This document shows positions 47,400-57,266 of a stretch of 64,000 nt of DNA, piece after piece. Origin of the DNA: Nectonema munidae (lineage: Eukaryota > Nematomorpha > Nectonematoida > Nectonematidae). The translations under genes were made by a program, and so were the position numbers. The notes below the pieces were generated by a model. The model was not told where the DNA came from and ran no database searches. It saw nothing but the letters and a program-made list of their open reading frames with translations. Location: contig JAUIRK010000897.1 of NCBI GenBank assembly GCA_030549495.1, positions 269,001 to 333,000 of the forward strand, in the 5' to 3' direction. Positions within the stretch are counted from its first letter, which is position 1. Each line of letters starts with the position of its first letter.

Positions 47400-47800
47400 A
47401 GCTTTTTCTTCTTTATCATTATCATCTTCATTTTTATCTTCATCGCTTTTCTTTTGATGAGTTATTATATTATCATCCATTAATCTTCAGCCTATGCTTC
47501 GTCAATCTTCTTTTCATGACAGCGACATTTGAACTTTTAATTTAAGCTCACTTGCTAAAATGTTTTTCTGGTCAAGGTAATTGGCAGTTTTTTTTAAACG
47601 ATTTCGTTGTTGTTGAATCAATATTATTGCATAAAGCGACAGATAATCTAAACGCTTCAAGAATACTAAAAACTTTCTTTTTGATGTTTCTATTTTGATA
47701 ACAAACCTGTTTTGTTTTGCACGGTATTTTCTTTTAAAAGATTTAGTTGTGCTCTGATCAAGGGGCTGACAAGAAATCAAGTTGGAAGGTATTCTCTTTG
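47400..47800 (-). pseudogene. Tigger/pogo transposase, C-terminal remnant
   Basis: The minus-strand frame 47514-47780 begins MISCQPLDQSTTKSFKRK, which matches the third catalytic motif of Tigger transposases (QPLDQGIIRSFK) and the helical tail that follows. Beyond it (47400-47470) an acidic SDEDKNEDDNDKEE stretch is typical of the transposase end. The domains before it are gone. Confidence 0.6.
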
Positions 47801-50800
47801 AATATTATAGAAATTAGGCATATTTTTTATGTTCGGTATATTTTTCAACTAGTAATTCACTTGCAAAAAATAAATTTGGAATCTATTGGATTGTGGAGTC
47901 GAATCCTAGATTTTAAAGGGATAGGGGTTGGAGTCTGAGGTATCTAATAAAATTTAAGAATCAGAGTCTCGTCTTTTAGCATTTTACATAGTGAAAAAAT
48001 AGTTTTATTTTTGTAAGCATATGGAGTTGTTCTTTTTAAATCGAAGTTGGCGTTGAATTTATCAAGTTTTTAGCCCGTTATCGACCAGAATAATCAGACG
48101 ATATCTAATATAAAGGAGAAAATTTGTATTAAAAAGCATTGATAAACGCACACGATTTACGTTTTTGTAAAGTCGACTGACTGTGGTCGCTAACCGGTTA
48201 AGTTCTCGTGTTTTTTTAAATAGCTCAAAGAAAGTCAGAGTCGCATTTTTATACGTACTACGAATCCGAGCCGGATCTTTTCCCGATCCTATTGAAGTAA
48301 CGTGATTTTGCATATTTTCCAATAATTAAATTTATTTTATCTGCCAGAAAATATTGGCAATGCTTCTTTTGAAAGTTTGTCACCAACACAAGGATCTCTT
48401 TCCATTAAAATTTAATGGATTTATCAATTTTAAAATACAAAATCGCATATTCTATGTTTCTAAAATATATTTTAAATAATAAAACTAAAAGAGTTTTATC
48501 GTTAAGTCTATTTCTTATTTTTGATTTGAAAAAATCCACTAACGGCGAAACTTTCTCGAATAGATGTTGATTTTATCCTTTTTATAGCATTATGAAAGTA
48601 ATGCGACGCTACCAAAGTATGTTATTATTGCAATTGAAAATTAAAGTTAATTTATTTAAATTTTAAAATATGCTTAAAAATTTACTTTTTTAAATAGTAC
48701 TCCTAAAAATAAAGAGAATTGGGATTGAGGTATCGGAAGCTACTAACAAAATTTTCTAATGTGATTCCCATTAATCGTTCCACCACTAATTGTATAACAA
48801 CTCAATTTTCTTTTCTTTTCTTGAGTTCGTTGTAGAGAATAAATTCTTTCTTAATTAAGTAAAATGTAAATACCTTCTCCTATAAACTAATCTAATTCAT
48901 TTTGTAAATACAATTCTTTTTTCCCGCTTTTTCATTTCTTCAGTCATATCACAATAGAAAATGCACCACTTTTCGAAAACGTGTCTTTGTTTAAAATGTT
49001 TGCTTACATTCAAAAATTTTAAAGATAAAATTTACATCATAATAAATTAATCAATATTATCATCCGCATCATTATGTAATAAATATTCAATATACTTATA
49101 AAAAGAATTCATGAATCATGTATACCCGCGGGTTTTTACTAATTTTGCCTCTGCGTATGGGTGACATTTTCTCGCATTTACCTGGAGGTAACGTGATAGG
49201 GGTCGCCGGGATGGACTCTCTAGGTCACTAAACCTTGAAAATATTTCACCAAAAATAGGGAAAATTTAAACTTAGACATAAGAACATAGAAAATACAGTG
49301 ATATTACAAGATTGATAAAGGGAATTGTAAAGTGTCCTCCTATCAACACCTTTTCTTTCACTCTCTACTCACATCTTTTAAATTTTTCTTCATCTCTAGT
49401 GTCATTTCAATTATAATGTGATTGTTAAAGTGGGTTATTGTATGCAACAAATACGCAATAGTGAGGGAGAAGAGTTTGCTTCAAAAGAACGCTTACAACA
49501 TGAACACAGAAAGACAATAAATTACTATTTCTTAACTCTTAACAGATGTGAAGCTACAACCAAGGTATTTGAAGGGAGCTTATATATATTTTTAAATGCT
49601 GAATTTCGTTGTATTGGGGTAAAATTCGGAGAAAACCTATTTTGAGGGAATGGGAATGATGCGATTTTTTTTATAAAGAAGTTCGTTTTATAGAGGTTCG
49701 ACTAAATATAGGCAGTATATTGAAGAGGTAATAACGAAATTACCTGAAATTCAGATCTATTTATTTACCCTCTGTTTTTCTCTTCTATTCTTGATAGTGG
49801 ACACTCTCAAAAACGATGACCTATAATTTAATTTTTTGAATTAAACAAAAAATGCATTAATAAAAGGATAACTATCTGTTTAAAATTAAAATGGAAGTGT
49901 TATATAATTATTATGATTTCTTGATATATCTACGATTTTCTTTCAAAATAAAGTAGAATTTTAGTATGATGTTTTTTGTCCATACTGCTTTACCACTTCT
50001 CTTGAAGTGATTGTAACGTATAAATTTTAAATTTTATTTTGTGGTAGGTATTCATAAAAATAATATGAAAGAGTTACTTTTCATTCATCTGTTTAGAGAA
50101 GCGTTTCGGTGCAACATAGAGTTTTGGCGAAAGAGTGCTTGAGTTTCTGTGAAAAGTTGAGAGTATAAAATGTTTCGCATTCTCAAAGTTGGTAAATAAC
50201 TTCTAAAAATTGTTCTCAACTAATACAGATCGCTCTATTTTTCCTTTGGGCCTACATGATATTGGATCCATAACTCATAAGATATTCAACTCAGAATCTC
50301 AGGTAAAAGTATCAGAATCTACGGTTGTCCAGAATATTTTTGAACCTTATATGGACCCCGGTTCTAATATAGTTTGGGCATTTCTGGTTTACAGTAAAGT
50401 GTGCACTGCTTCTCAACCGCGGTTCTCAGACTCTTGCTTTGCGGCCCGCATAGTAAAGTTGATGAAAAAATTAGCCTAAAAATATCACGTTGAGACAGAA
50501 CTTCGCAAAGTTATTGATCTTATCCACTGTACTTAGGTTGTAATGTAGATTTATATCTATGATCTGTTCTTAAAATTGGACTTCGCATCATGCGAGTGGG
50601 CTATAAAAAGTTCGCCGCCTCCCCTCTGAACAATTTTTAGGATGTTCACCGCTTCTACTTGTGTATGCCAGATTTAAGTGAAGAATACTGAAGTATTATT
50701 AAGACATTTCATAATTAATTGCTTGGCAAGCTAACGGGAAGACAAAAAATACACAGCAAAACCTTGCCAGATTCCTTATTTATGTGAATGGTAAAAATTT

Positions 50801-51398
50801 TACATTTAAAAAATGCTTTAGCAGTCATCGAGGAAGTAGAAATTTGAGAAGCTAAGTGAGAATGATGTTTTTATTATCTAACATAAAATTTCAAGTAAAT
50901 CGGATTAAAAATGAAATTTTTTATTAACTTTGAAAAATAATGTTTTGGAATGATCGTTTATAGATAGATGGATAGACATAATATTAGGGGCGCACATCCG
51001 GGGGGGGGGGGGCCCCCCCCCCCCCCCCCCCCCCCCCCAATAATTTTCTATAAGTAAGAGTTGCTGCTTGTTCATAAAACATGTATGCAGACTTTCGAAT
51101 CAATCAAACATCATGCCAAACTGCTCTGAAATTCCTATCGAACATATTTTACAGACGATGCGTGAGAGCTATATAATAATAATCCATTGCTTCAATATGC
51201 ACACAATAAGTAAGCAATGTTTATCACAGTTCTCGTAGTATTTTTGAGGAAACAAATGTTGATGATTCTATTTCTCTTTCTCTCTCCTCTGTTTTTCTCT
51301 TCCGCTTTCTCTGCTAAAACTCAACCATTCACTCAAGCTCTCTTTTTGATTTTCGTTTCACTATTCTAACTATTGTCTTTTCCGTCTATCAGTCCCTG
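47801..51398. other. Intergenic with scattered repeat ends
   Basis: At 47895-47935 and 47965 GGAGTC-type motifs like those at 1450 occur. At 49690-49710 TTTTATAGAGGTTCGACTA looks like a Tigger-type end. At 50400-50450 CACTGCTTCTCAACCGCGGT and GCGGCCCGC look like a hAT end. Frames at 48062-48322 (minus), 49418-49645 and 50210-50479 have no recognised family and I do not call them genes. Confidence 0.4.
50986..51050. repeat. Interspersed-repeat end with a G13C26 run
   Basis: AGGGGCGCACATCC (50986-50999) is followed by about 13 G then about 26 C (51000-51038) and AATAATTTTC. The end matches the family seen at 55795. The G/C run may be an assembly or slippage product. Confidence 0.6.
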
Positions 51399-53008
51399 AT
51401 GAGTAATCCCAAGAACAAGTCCCAAGCGTCGTTCTCTGCTAAAACCTCTGAAGAGATTTCGGACAGATTGGACAACGTTGAAGAATTACTTGAAAGCATT
51501 ACTGCTCAGTTGAAGAAAATCTACCCAAAACCTTCTGAATCACAAGAATCCAAAGAAGGTCTAGTCAACAGAACAGCTGTTTTGGGTTATGCCGCACAAG
51601 ACTACGATCACCCCGAAGTCCTGGCAGCCTACTCTCCGCAGGAAATTGCGCAGAGAAGAATCGAAGGCTTTATAGATGCCTTGCCACCGGCCACCCGGAA
51701 CGCAAAAGACTCCTTGCTAGTGACCCTCTTTGCAATCATAGAGAAGAATATCATGCATTTATCACTAGAAGACGTCGCTACCGTGAACCAATGCGCCACT
51801 ACCGCCTGCCTAGCTACCCAATCGACTTGGGAGGCAGCGGCAAAGCAGGTTGGTTCTGCAGGATTATCAGCGCTCAACATCCCAACGCCCGATCCCAAGT
51901 TCTTTCGACAAAGGCTCGCTTTCCAAGCGCCAGGAAAGAAGGGCAAAGGCAAAGGAGGCCAGAAATAACTCCTTTATTCGGGCGTTGACAGACATAACAA
52001 ATGTGTCTGTCCCTCACAAGGAAGTTCTTGAGACAACCTTGATCGAGGATCCTATTGCCTCTTTTCTACAAGAGGATCAACCCTATCCTATCTTATGCTC
52101 TACTCCCGTCTTATCGCTTGGGAGTGTCTCGTCATTGTCATCAGACGAGACCCATGAGGAGCGGTTCGAGAAAGTTACTCACGTAGAGGATTGGCCAACA
52201 ATGGAAATGGTAAAAAACGCTATCGAAAACGATACCGAAATTACTATTCCAGAATTGGAAGAAAAGGATTGTAAGTAAACTTAAATTGGATGTAATAGAA
52301 GAAGAAGATCCAGGGCTCACCCCCGAGGATTTTGTGGAATTCGTAAAGACGCATCCAGATACTCCCGAGCTAGGGGAGAAGATGCAAATCCAGCTACAAT
52401 ACCTATTAAACAAGAAGTTCTTCTCACCAACCTCGTGGAGAGTAATTTTTTCGACCGTGCTCTCTGGAGAGATGGAACAGGAGCCAGTCGACGAATCGCA
52501 ATCCGCGGAAGACGACTCGGGCAATGGGCTAAGTGACGACGATGACGCCGAAAGTGACGACAGCCAGTTCTTGGAGGAGGTGGAGTCACCAACGGACTTT
52601 TCTATCAAAGAGGTCACGAAGAAATTTTTGGATAATGTCCCGAAGCTACCTCCGTTTTCAATCGAAGACAATTTTTCATGCGTCCACGCTAAGTGGATAC
52701 CTCCTCCAAACCTAAAATCAGCAAAAGTAAAAAAGATTCTCACGTACGGATACGCGCCTACCGTTATTTCCTCACTACCGTACGGTTCCTTTTCACGCTT
52801 CACAAAGTTGCCAAAGCACCAGAAAGACTGCATTGAAAATGTAGTAATCCCAAAGTTACTGGAGAATGGAGTTATCGCCGAAACGCACACAGCTAAAATC
52901 ATTTCTCCGGTTTTTTGTGTCCCAAAGAGTGGGAATGGAGTAAGATTTGTACAAAATTTCGCCTCTTCTCTTGTTAAGCTCTCCTATCTCATTCAGCTCT
53001 CTTCTCTC
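51399..53008 (+). mobile_element. LTR-type retroelement, partial fossil
   Basis: A partial copy of an LTR-type (or DIRS-like) retrotransposon. Parts seen: a gag-like frame whose N-terminus has a coiled-coil-like stretch and which ends in a short basic Gly/Lys tail, and a pol-like frame with an acidic part leading into the beginning of a reverse-transcriptase domain. No long terminal repeats, integrase or RNase H were found. It is broken, with at least two breaks, and incomplete. Clade is unresolved. Codon use and GC content are higher than the surroundings, so probably of moderate rather than great age. A hAT-type MITE sits at its right edge. Confidence 0.7.
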
Positions 53009-53205
53009 CAGTGACGTAGCTAGGCTGGGGCATGAGGGGCCGTGCCCACACTCCTATGTACCGCATGGTGCCCCATGCAACTTATGCGATATCAGTTTTT
53101 GAAAATTTCTCCAATGAAAGGATCAAGAAAGTATAAATAATGTTGCGCAAGTTTTTTGTTTTTAATATGTGCCCCTTCTATCAACTTTTTTTGGCTACAC
53201 CACTG
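53009..53205. mobile_element. hAT-type MITE inserted at the retroelement fossil
   Basis: 197 bp, inverted ends CAGTGACGTAGCTA and CAGTGGTGTAGCCA, flanked by cttctctc and cttctgtc (7 of 8 match). Carries GGGGC/GCCCC motifs inside. Being an insertion into the fossil, it is younger than it. Confidence 0.78.
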
Positions 53206-53718
53206 CTTCTGTCTAATTTGCATTTAGAGTTAAATTAAAATAGTTTTCAATCGTTACAATTTTATATCAATGAATATTGTTAGACTCGCGCTTAGAATTT
53301 TTTTTCAACAAAAGTCACTTAATCTTTATCACTACGTTTGCTACATTTTGTAACATTTGAAAACTTTAATTTTTTCAAGTCAAGAAATTTTTTTAAATAG
53401 TTATTTGGGTATGAATATTTTGATTATCTATTCACTTTAAAAGCAAAAATCCTCTATTTGCTTAATATTTGAGCAGCGATATTTTTTATAATGTTCGATT
53501 GTTAAATTTTATAAGTAACACTACATAATCAAATCACTTTTTTTAAGAAAATTTGTTGATTATTATAATAAAAATATAATATCGAAACAAAATGTTTCAG
53601 TTGTTAAAAATGTACTTGATCTATTTATGACAGCTGTCAGAATTTTATTTGTAGACAGATATATTCAAAAAAACGCAATAATTTTCTTTTCTCGTATACT
53701 TTGATTTATGTTAGTCTC
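53206..53718. other. AT-rich stretch, nothing recognised
   Basis: No coding frame; no match to the retroelement was found beyond the MITE. Confidence 0.35.
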
Positions 53719-54072
53719 GGACATTTCGCCCCATTATTTTCATAAGACACTTCGTCCCATGGACAATTCGCCCCATTATTTTCATAAGACAGTTTGTCCC
53801 ATGGACAATTCGCCCCATTATTTTTATAAGACATTTTGTTTCATTGACAATTCGCCCCGTTATTTTCATAGGACATTTTGTCTCATGGACAATTCTAAAA
53901 AATTAAGAGATAAAATGATTAATTTGAAATAATTTAATAGGGATAAAATAAACAAGAATATAACATTTTTTTTAAATAATTTTACACATAATAAGCAAAG
54001 ATGGATGAAACAAATAGCCTGTGAGACAAATTATCCAGGGGGCAAATTGTCTATGGGGCAAAATGTCTGTGG
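53719..54072. mobile_element. MITE with 42-bp tandem repeats
   Basis: Four units of 42 bp start at 53719, 53761, 53803 and 53845, each GGACAATTCGCCCC...TTTTCATAAGACA with small changes. The other end (54024-54072) holds the inverse (GGGGCAAAATGTCTGTGG). Because 42 is a multiple of 3, a frame of 74 codons (53708-53932) with 14-residue repeats arises by chance. It is not a gene. Confidence 0.7.
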
Positions 54073-54114
54073 ACCTTTATTTAAATAATTTTTTAATTAT
54101 AAGGGCTACTTAAA

Positions 54115-54745
54115 AGTTGGCTTTTGCTGCTTATAAAAACTTGAAAATATCAAATAAACTCTAATTCTTTATGCCTCCTATTTTTTTGAAATTATTCTGA
54201 GAACAGACGGTTCCATTTAATAGTGAAATTTGCTTTATTAGTTTATCTTGTTACCTTTCTCTCTTATGTTAATTATGTAGCAAATTTTTCAATTTTGAGT
54301 AAAAGGTTAGGTGCAGCGGATGTATTTTCATTGACGGCACTGATGTACCGCTTATGTCAAACTATGAACAAATTCGTATCGATGAGGAATCGAATCCAGA
54401 GGCTTCCGTGCTATGTCCATCATCTCAACCAACCTGCCATGCCACCCATAGAGTATGCTGTAGGGGATACATCAAATTAGTTTTCAAAAAACTTAAGTTA
54501 TGCTCTAAAATTTTTTAGTTTTTGTTGAAGCTCTATAACTTTTTCTGATAGACTTTTTTTCCTTAAAAGTTCTTATAAAAGGCAAATCATTGCAAAATGT
54601 TAACAGTTATTTTACTTTTTGTAGCTTGTATCAATTTAGCTTTTAAACTATTTTTGAATGATGCTGAGTAAAATGAAATAATGCTATCTAATTTTTTTTG
54701 TTTGCACAATTATAACTTCGTTTTATACCCTTGCCCCTGAATCAA
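54115..54745. repeat. 620-bp dispersed repeat, copy 2, with SINE inside
   Basis: Collinear with 33120-33745, including the position of the SINE. Confidence 0.75.
54302..54441 (-). repeat. tRNA-derived SINE (inside the dispersed repeat)
   Basis: Minus strand: GGCAGGTTGGTTGAGATGAT, B-box-like CTGGATTCGATTCC, then TCAATGAAAATACATC. Better preserved head than the copy at 33321. Confidence 0.65.
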
Positions 54746-54973
54746 TCACATTTTTTCATATAAACATCGCAGGGTGTTTAGTAGACTCTTTTCCTTTAGA
54801 CTACATTCATTCATATAAAATAACCCAACCTTGAGTTATAAGTTTTCTCTATGAATCAAAAATCCTTTCATCAATTCCTGTAATGTGCCTGGTAGACTAC
54901 TTCATTTTTCAAATGAAAAACCTATTCCACCCCCTAAGATTTTTGGATTTTTTTAAACTAGTGTATATTCGAT

Positions 54974-55545
54974 GGTTGTAGGTAAAAATGCACACGAAAT
55001 AAATGCCCCCAATTAAAAAGTAAGAAAAAATCCCCCCTAATTTTTGATTTTCAGGATTTTTTTAAATTATATACATATTTTTATTTGGTACCGTTTTGGA
55101 AGGCTAAATTTCTAAAATTTCTTAATCTATAGGGTTTTTTCTTTATAAAGTTCTTGAAAACAATAGCAAAGGTGCAGATTTGTGGGAATGTGTTCTTAAA
55201 ATCAGTTAAAATACAAATTATATTTAGAAAGTGTTCTGATACACACAAAGTCCAAAAATATTTGCTGTTTTATAAAAAAAATTTTGTATTTAAAAAATTG
55301 TCGTATGCTGAGTTTTTTAGTTTATTTAATTAAATTTTAAATATTTTAGATGAAAAGTTAACTTTTTTTTTACAAAAAATCTTTATTTGACATATCTTTT
55401 TTAAAAATTTTAATTAATAATTTTTTGTGTTGGGGCATTTTTTCCTAATTTTAAATTGGGGCATTTTTACTGGGGGCATTTTTTCCTACTTTTTAATTGG
55501 GGCGTTTTTTCCTACTTTTTAATTGGGGGCATTTTTTCTGCGCAC
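54974..55545. mobile_element. MITE flanked by perfect 10-bp direct repeats (MULE-like)
   Basis: 572 bp. TATATTCGAT at 54964-54973 and 55546-55555 is a perfect 10-bp duplication, the size typical of Mutator-like elements. Inverted ends share GCACACGAAATAAATGCCCC on the left against GTGCGCAGAAAAAATGCCCC on the right. The right end (55432-55545) is a tandem array of about 27-bp units (TTGGGGCATTTTTTCCTACT). No coding frame. Confidence 0.72.
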
Positions 55546-55739
55546 TATATTCGATATGCAAATTTAATTAAAATATTTTCGCTTGAAGTATAGTATTTAA
55601 ATTCACCAATTTTGTAAAAAAAATATAAAGTAGTTTTATAAATTTAGGACTTTAGGTATGCGCTGAATACACTCTATTTTAAAGGATTGCTTGAATATTT
55701 GGTCTCCCGTGGTATTTCCAGACCACTAATTTTGAAAAT

Positions 55740-55802
55740 TGCAAAAAAAAAATTTCGCCCCCCCCCCCCAAATAATTTTGAGGATGTGCGCCCCTGCATA
55801 AT
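55740..55802. repeat. Interspersed-repeat end, CAGGGGCGCACATCC family
   Basis: C-run (55759-55769), AAATAATTTTGAGGATG, then TGCGCCCCTG. The hAT-like CAGGGGCG end is complete here. The frames at 55674-55895 (minus) are composition-driven. Confidence 0.55.
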
Positions 55803-56177
55803 ATATATAAGTATGGATGTGCCGGATAATAAATCGGGATAACCAGAACCGAATTCGGATATCCCATAAGATTTACCGTATATTAAATTAAGCAATGCAC
55901 CTAATTATTTTGCTTACCGATTTTATATAAAAAGTATAAATAATAATTAGAAACATTTGCAAAATTTTACTAAGGCAAGGAATTTGTTTTTGGTAATTCC
56001 CTTTTTATTCCTTATTAAGCTTTTTTCATTTTGTAAAATCTTTAAAAGTTTTATTTTACACGATTTGAAGTATATTTATTATAAGTACTAGATAAAAAAA
56101 ATTGTCATGAACGTTTTATAATTTTTAGAAAAATGGAAAGAACAAAATTTACGAGTTATCCTTTTATTTATAAATGT

Positions 56178-56329
56178 GGGGGCGTGAGTAGGGTTGGTTA
56201 GATGCTGGATTCGATAACTCAAGGTCTTGGGTTCGATCCCGCATCAAGCCTGCTTTGCTCATAGTTCGATACAAGCGGCGCAATTGTGCCTTCTCGATGA
56301 AAACACCCTATGGTACCTTTGCCTTTGCC
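56178..56329 (+). repeat. tRNA-derived SINE with perfect 11-bp duplication
   Basis: 152 bp. TTTATAAATGT flanks it at 56167-56177 and 56330-56340. The tRNA-like head has an A-box-like TGAGTAGGGTTGG (56185-56197) and B box GGGTTCGATCCC (56229-56240). The body has GTGCCTTCTCGATGAAAACA and the tail is CCTTTGCCTTTGCC. The intact duplication and good boxes mark a young insertion. Confidence 0.85.
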
Positions 56330-56340
56330 TTTATAAATGT

Positions 56341-57266
56341 CATTTTTAATTTTCTCTATTGTTGAAATGAAGTTAAAGATAGAGTTGTCTAAAAAATCAT
56401 ATCTTTGTGTTATTGCTCAAAATAATTGTAATTTAATGTTAGTTATCCTGGCGTATTATCCGAATATCCAGTAAAATTTAAATTACGGCCGGATACCGGA
56501 CAGTAAAGTTTTGGCCGAATATCTGGTATATCCCTATATTTAGGACTTTTTGTATTGAGCATAACTAGATGAAAATTATTTTTTTCCTATTTTTTAAAAT
56601 AACTCCAGGAAGCTTTAGTTAAAGCGGTGTTGATAAGCTACGTTTTTTTTTAAAAAAAACTTATTTTTAAAAGCACTTGACATTTTATCCTCAAGATGAT
56701 ATTGCACATTTTTTTTTATTAAATATACTAATAGTTAAAGAAATGTTTCAAGGAATTGGAAAATTAAATAACACTTATGTCTTTTTAGGAATTGAAATTG
56801 CCAATTGGGGAGACAGTGATAACAAACCTTTGCCGCTATACAGTTTTCTCTAAGTTTCTTAATTTTTTCAATATTATATCTTTTTTTATATCAATAAAAG
56901 ACTTGTTTGGCTTGTGAGTAGACTTTCCATATTACTTTACTTGTTTTACGGTTGAGTTTCGCACACATTAAAATAAATTTTTAAAATTATAAGAAGAAAG
57001 TTTGCCCCCAATAATTTTAAGGATGTGCTCACCTGTGCTAGGTCCAGATAGTTAGAATAACTAATAAATACTCTTATGCATGACTAAAACAGCTTTCTAT
57101 CACAAATGTATATCTCCTCCATTACGCAAAAGCTATACAACTATAGTGCACAAGAAATAGTATAATTATTTTTTTGTCAAAAATTGTATAAAATGACTAT
57201 TTTTACTAAAAATAACTTGTAAGAATTTTATTTTGTCAACTATGGGTCAAAAATTCCAAATAATAA
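56341..57266. other. Intergenic with one repeat end
   Basis: 56922-57035 is a second copy of the repeat end at 32341-32453 (ACTTTCCATATTACTTTACT to AAGGATGTGCTCACCTG). No gene. Confidence 0.45.

Noticed and set aside
48062-48322. An 86-codon minus-strand frame
   Set aside because: Composition is somewhat protein-like, but it matches no family I know and has no supporting context; left unannotated.
51629-52902. Long minus-strand frames opposite the retroelement
   Set aside because: They are shadows of the + strand gag- and pol-like frames with no recognisable motifs.
53708-53932. A 74-codon frame with 14-residue repeats (HYFHKTFCLMDNS type)
   Set aside because: It is produced by 42-bp tandem DNA units of a MITE; 42 is a multiple of 3, so any frame through it repeats.
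56185-56255. A tRNA gene
   Set aside because: A and B boxes are present but the flanks do not form an acceptor stem, and a tail plus an 11-bp duplication mark a SINE.
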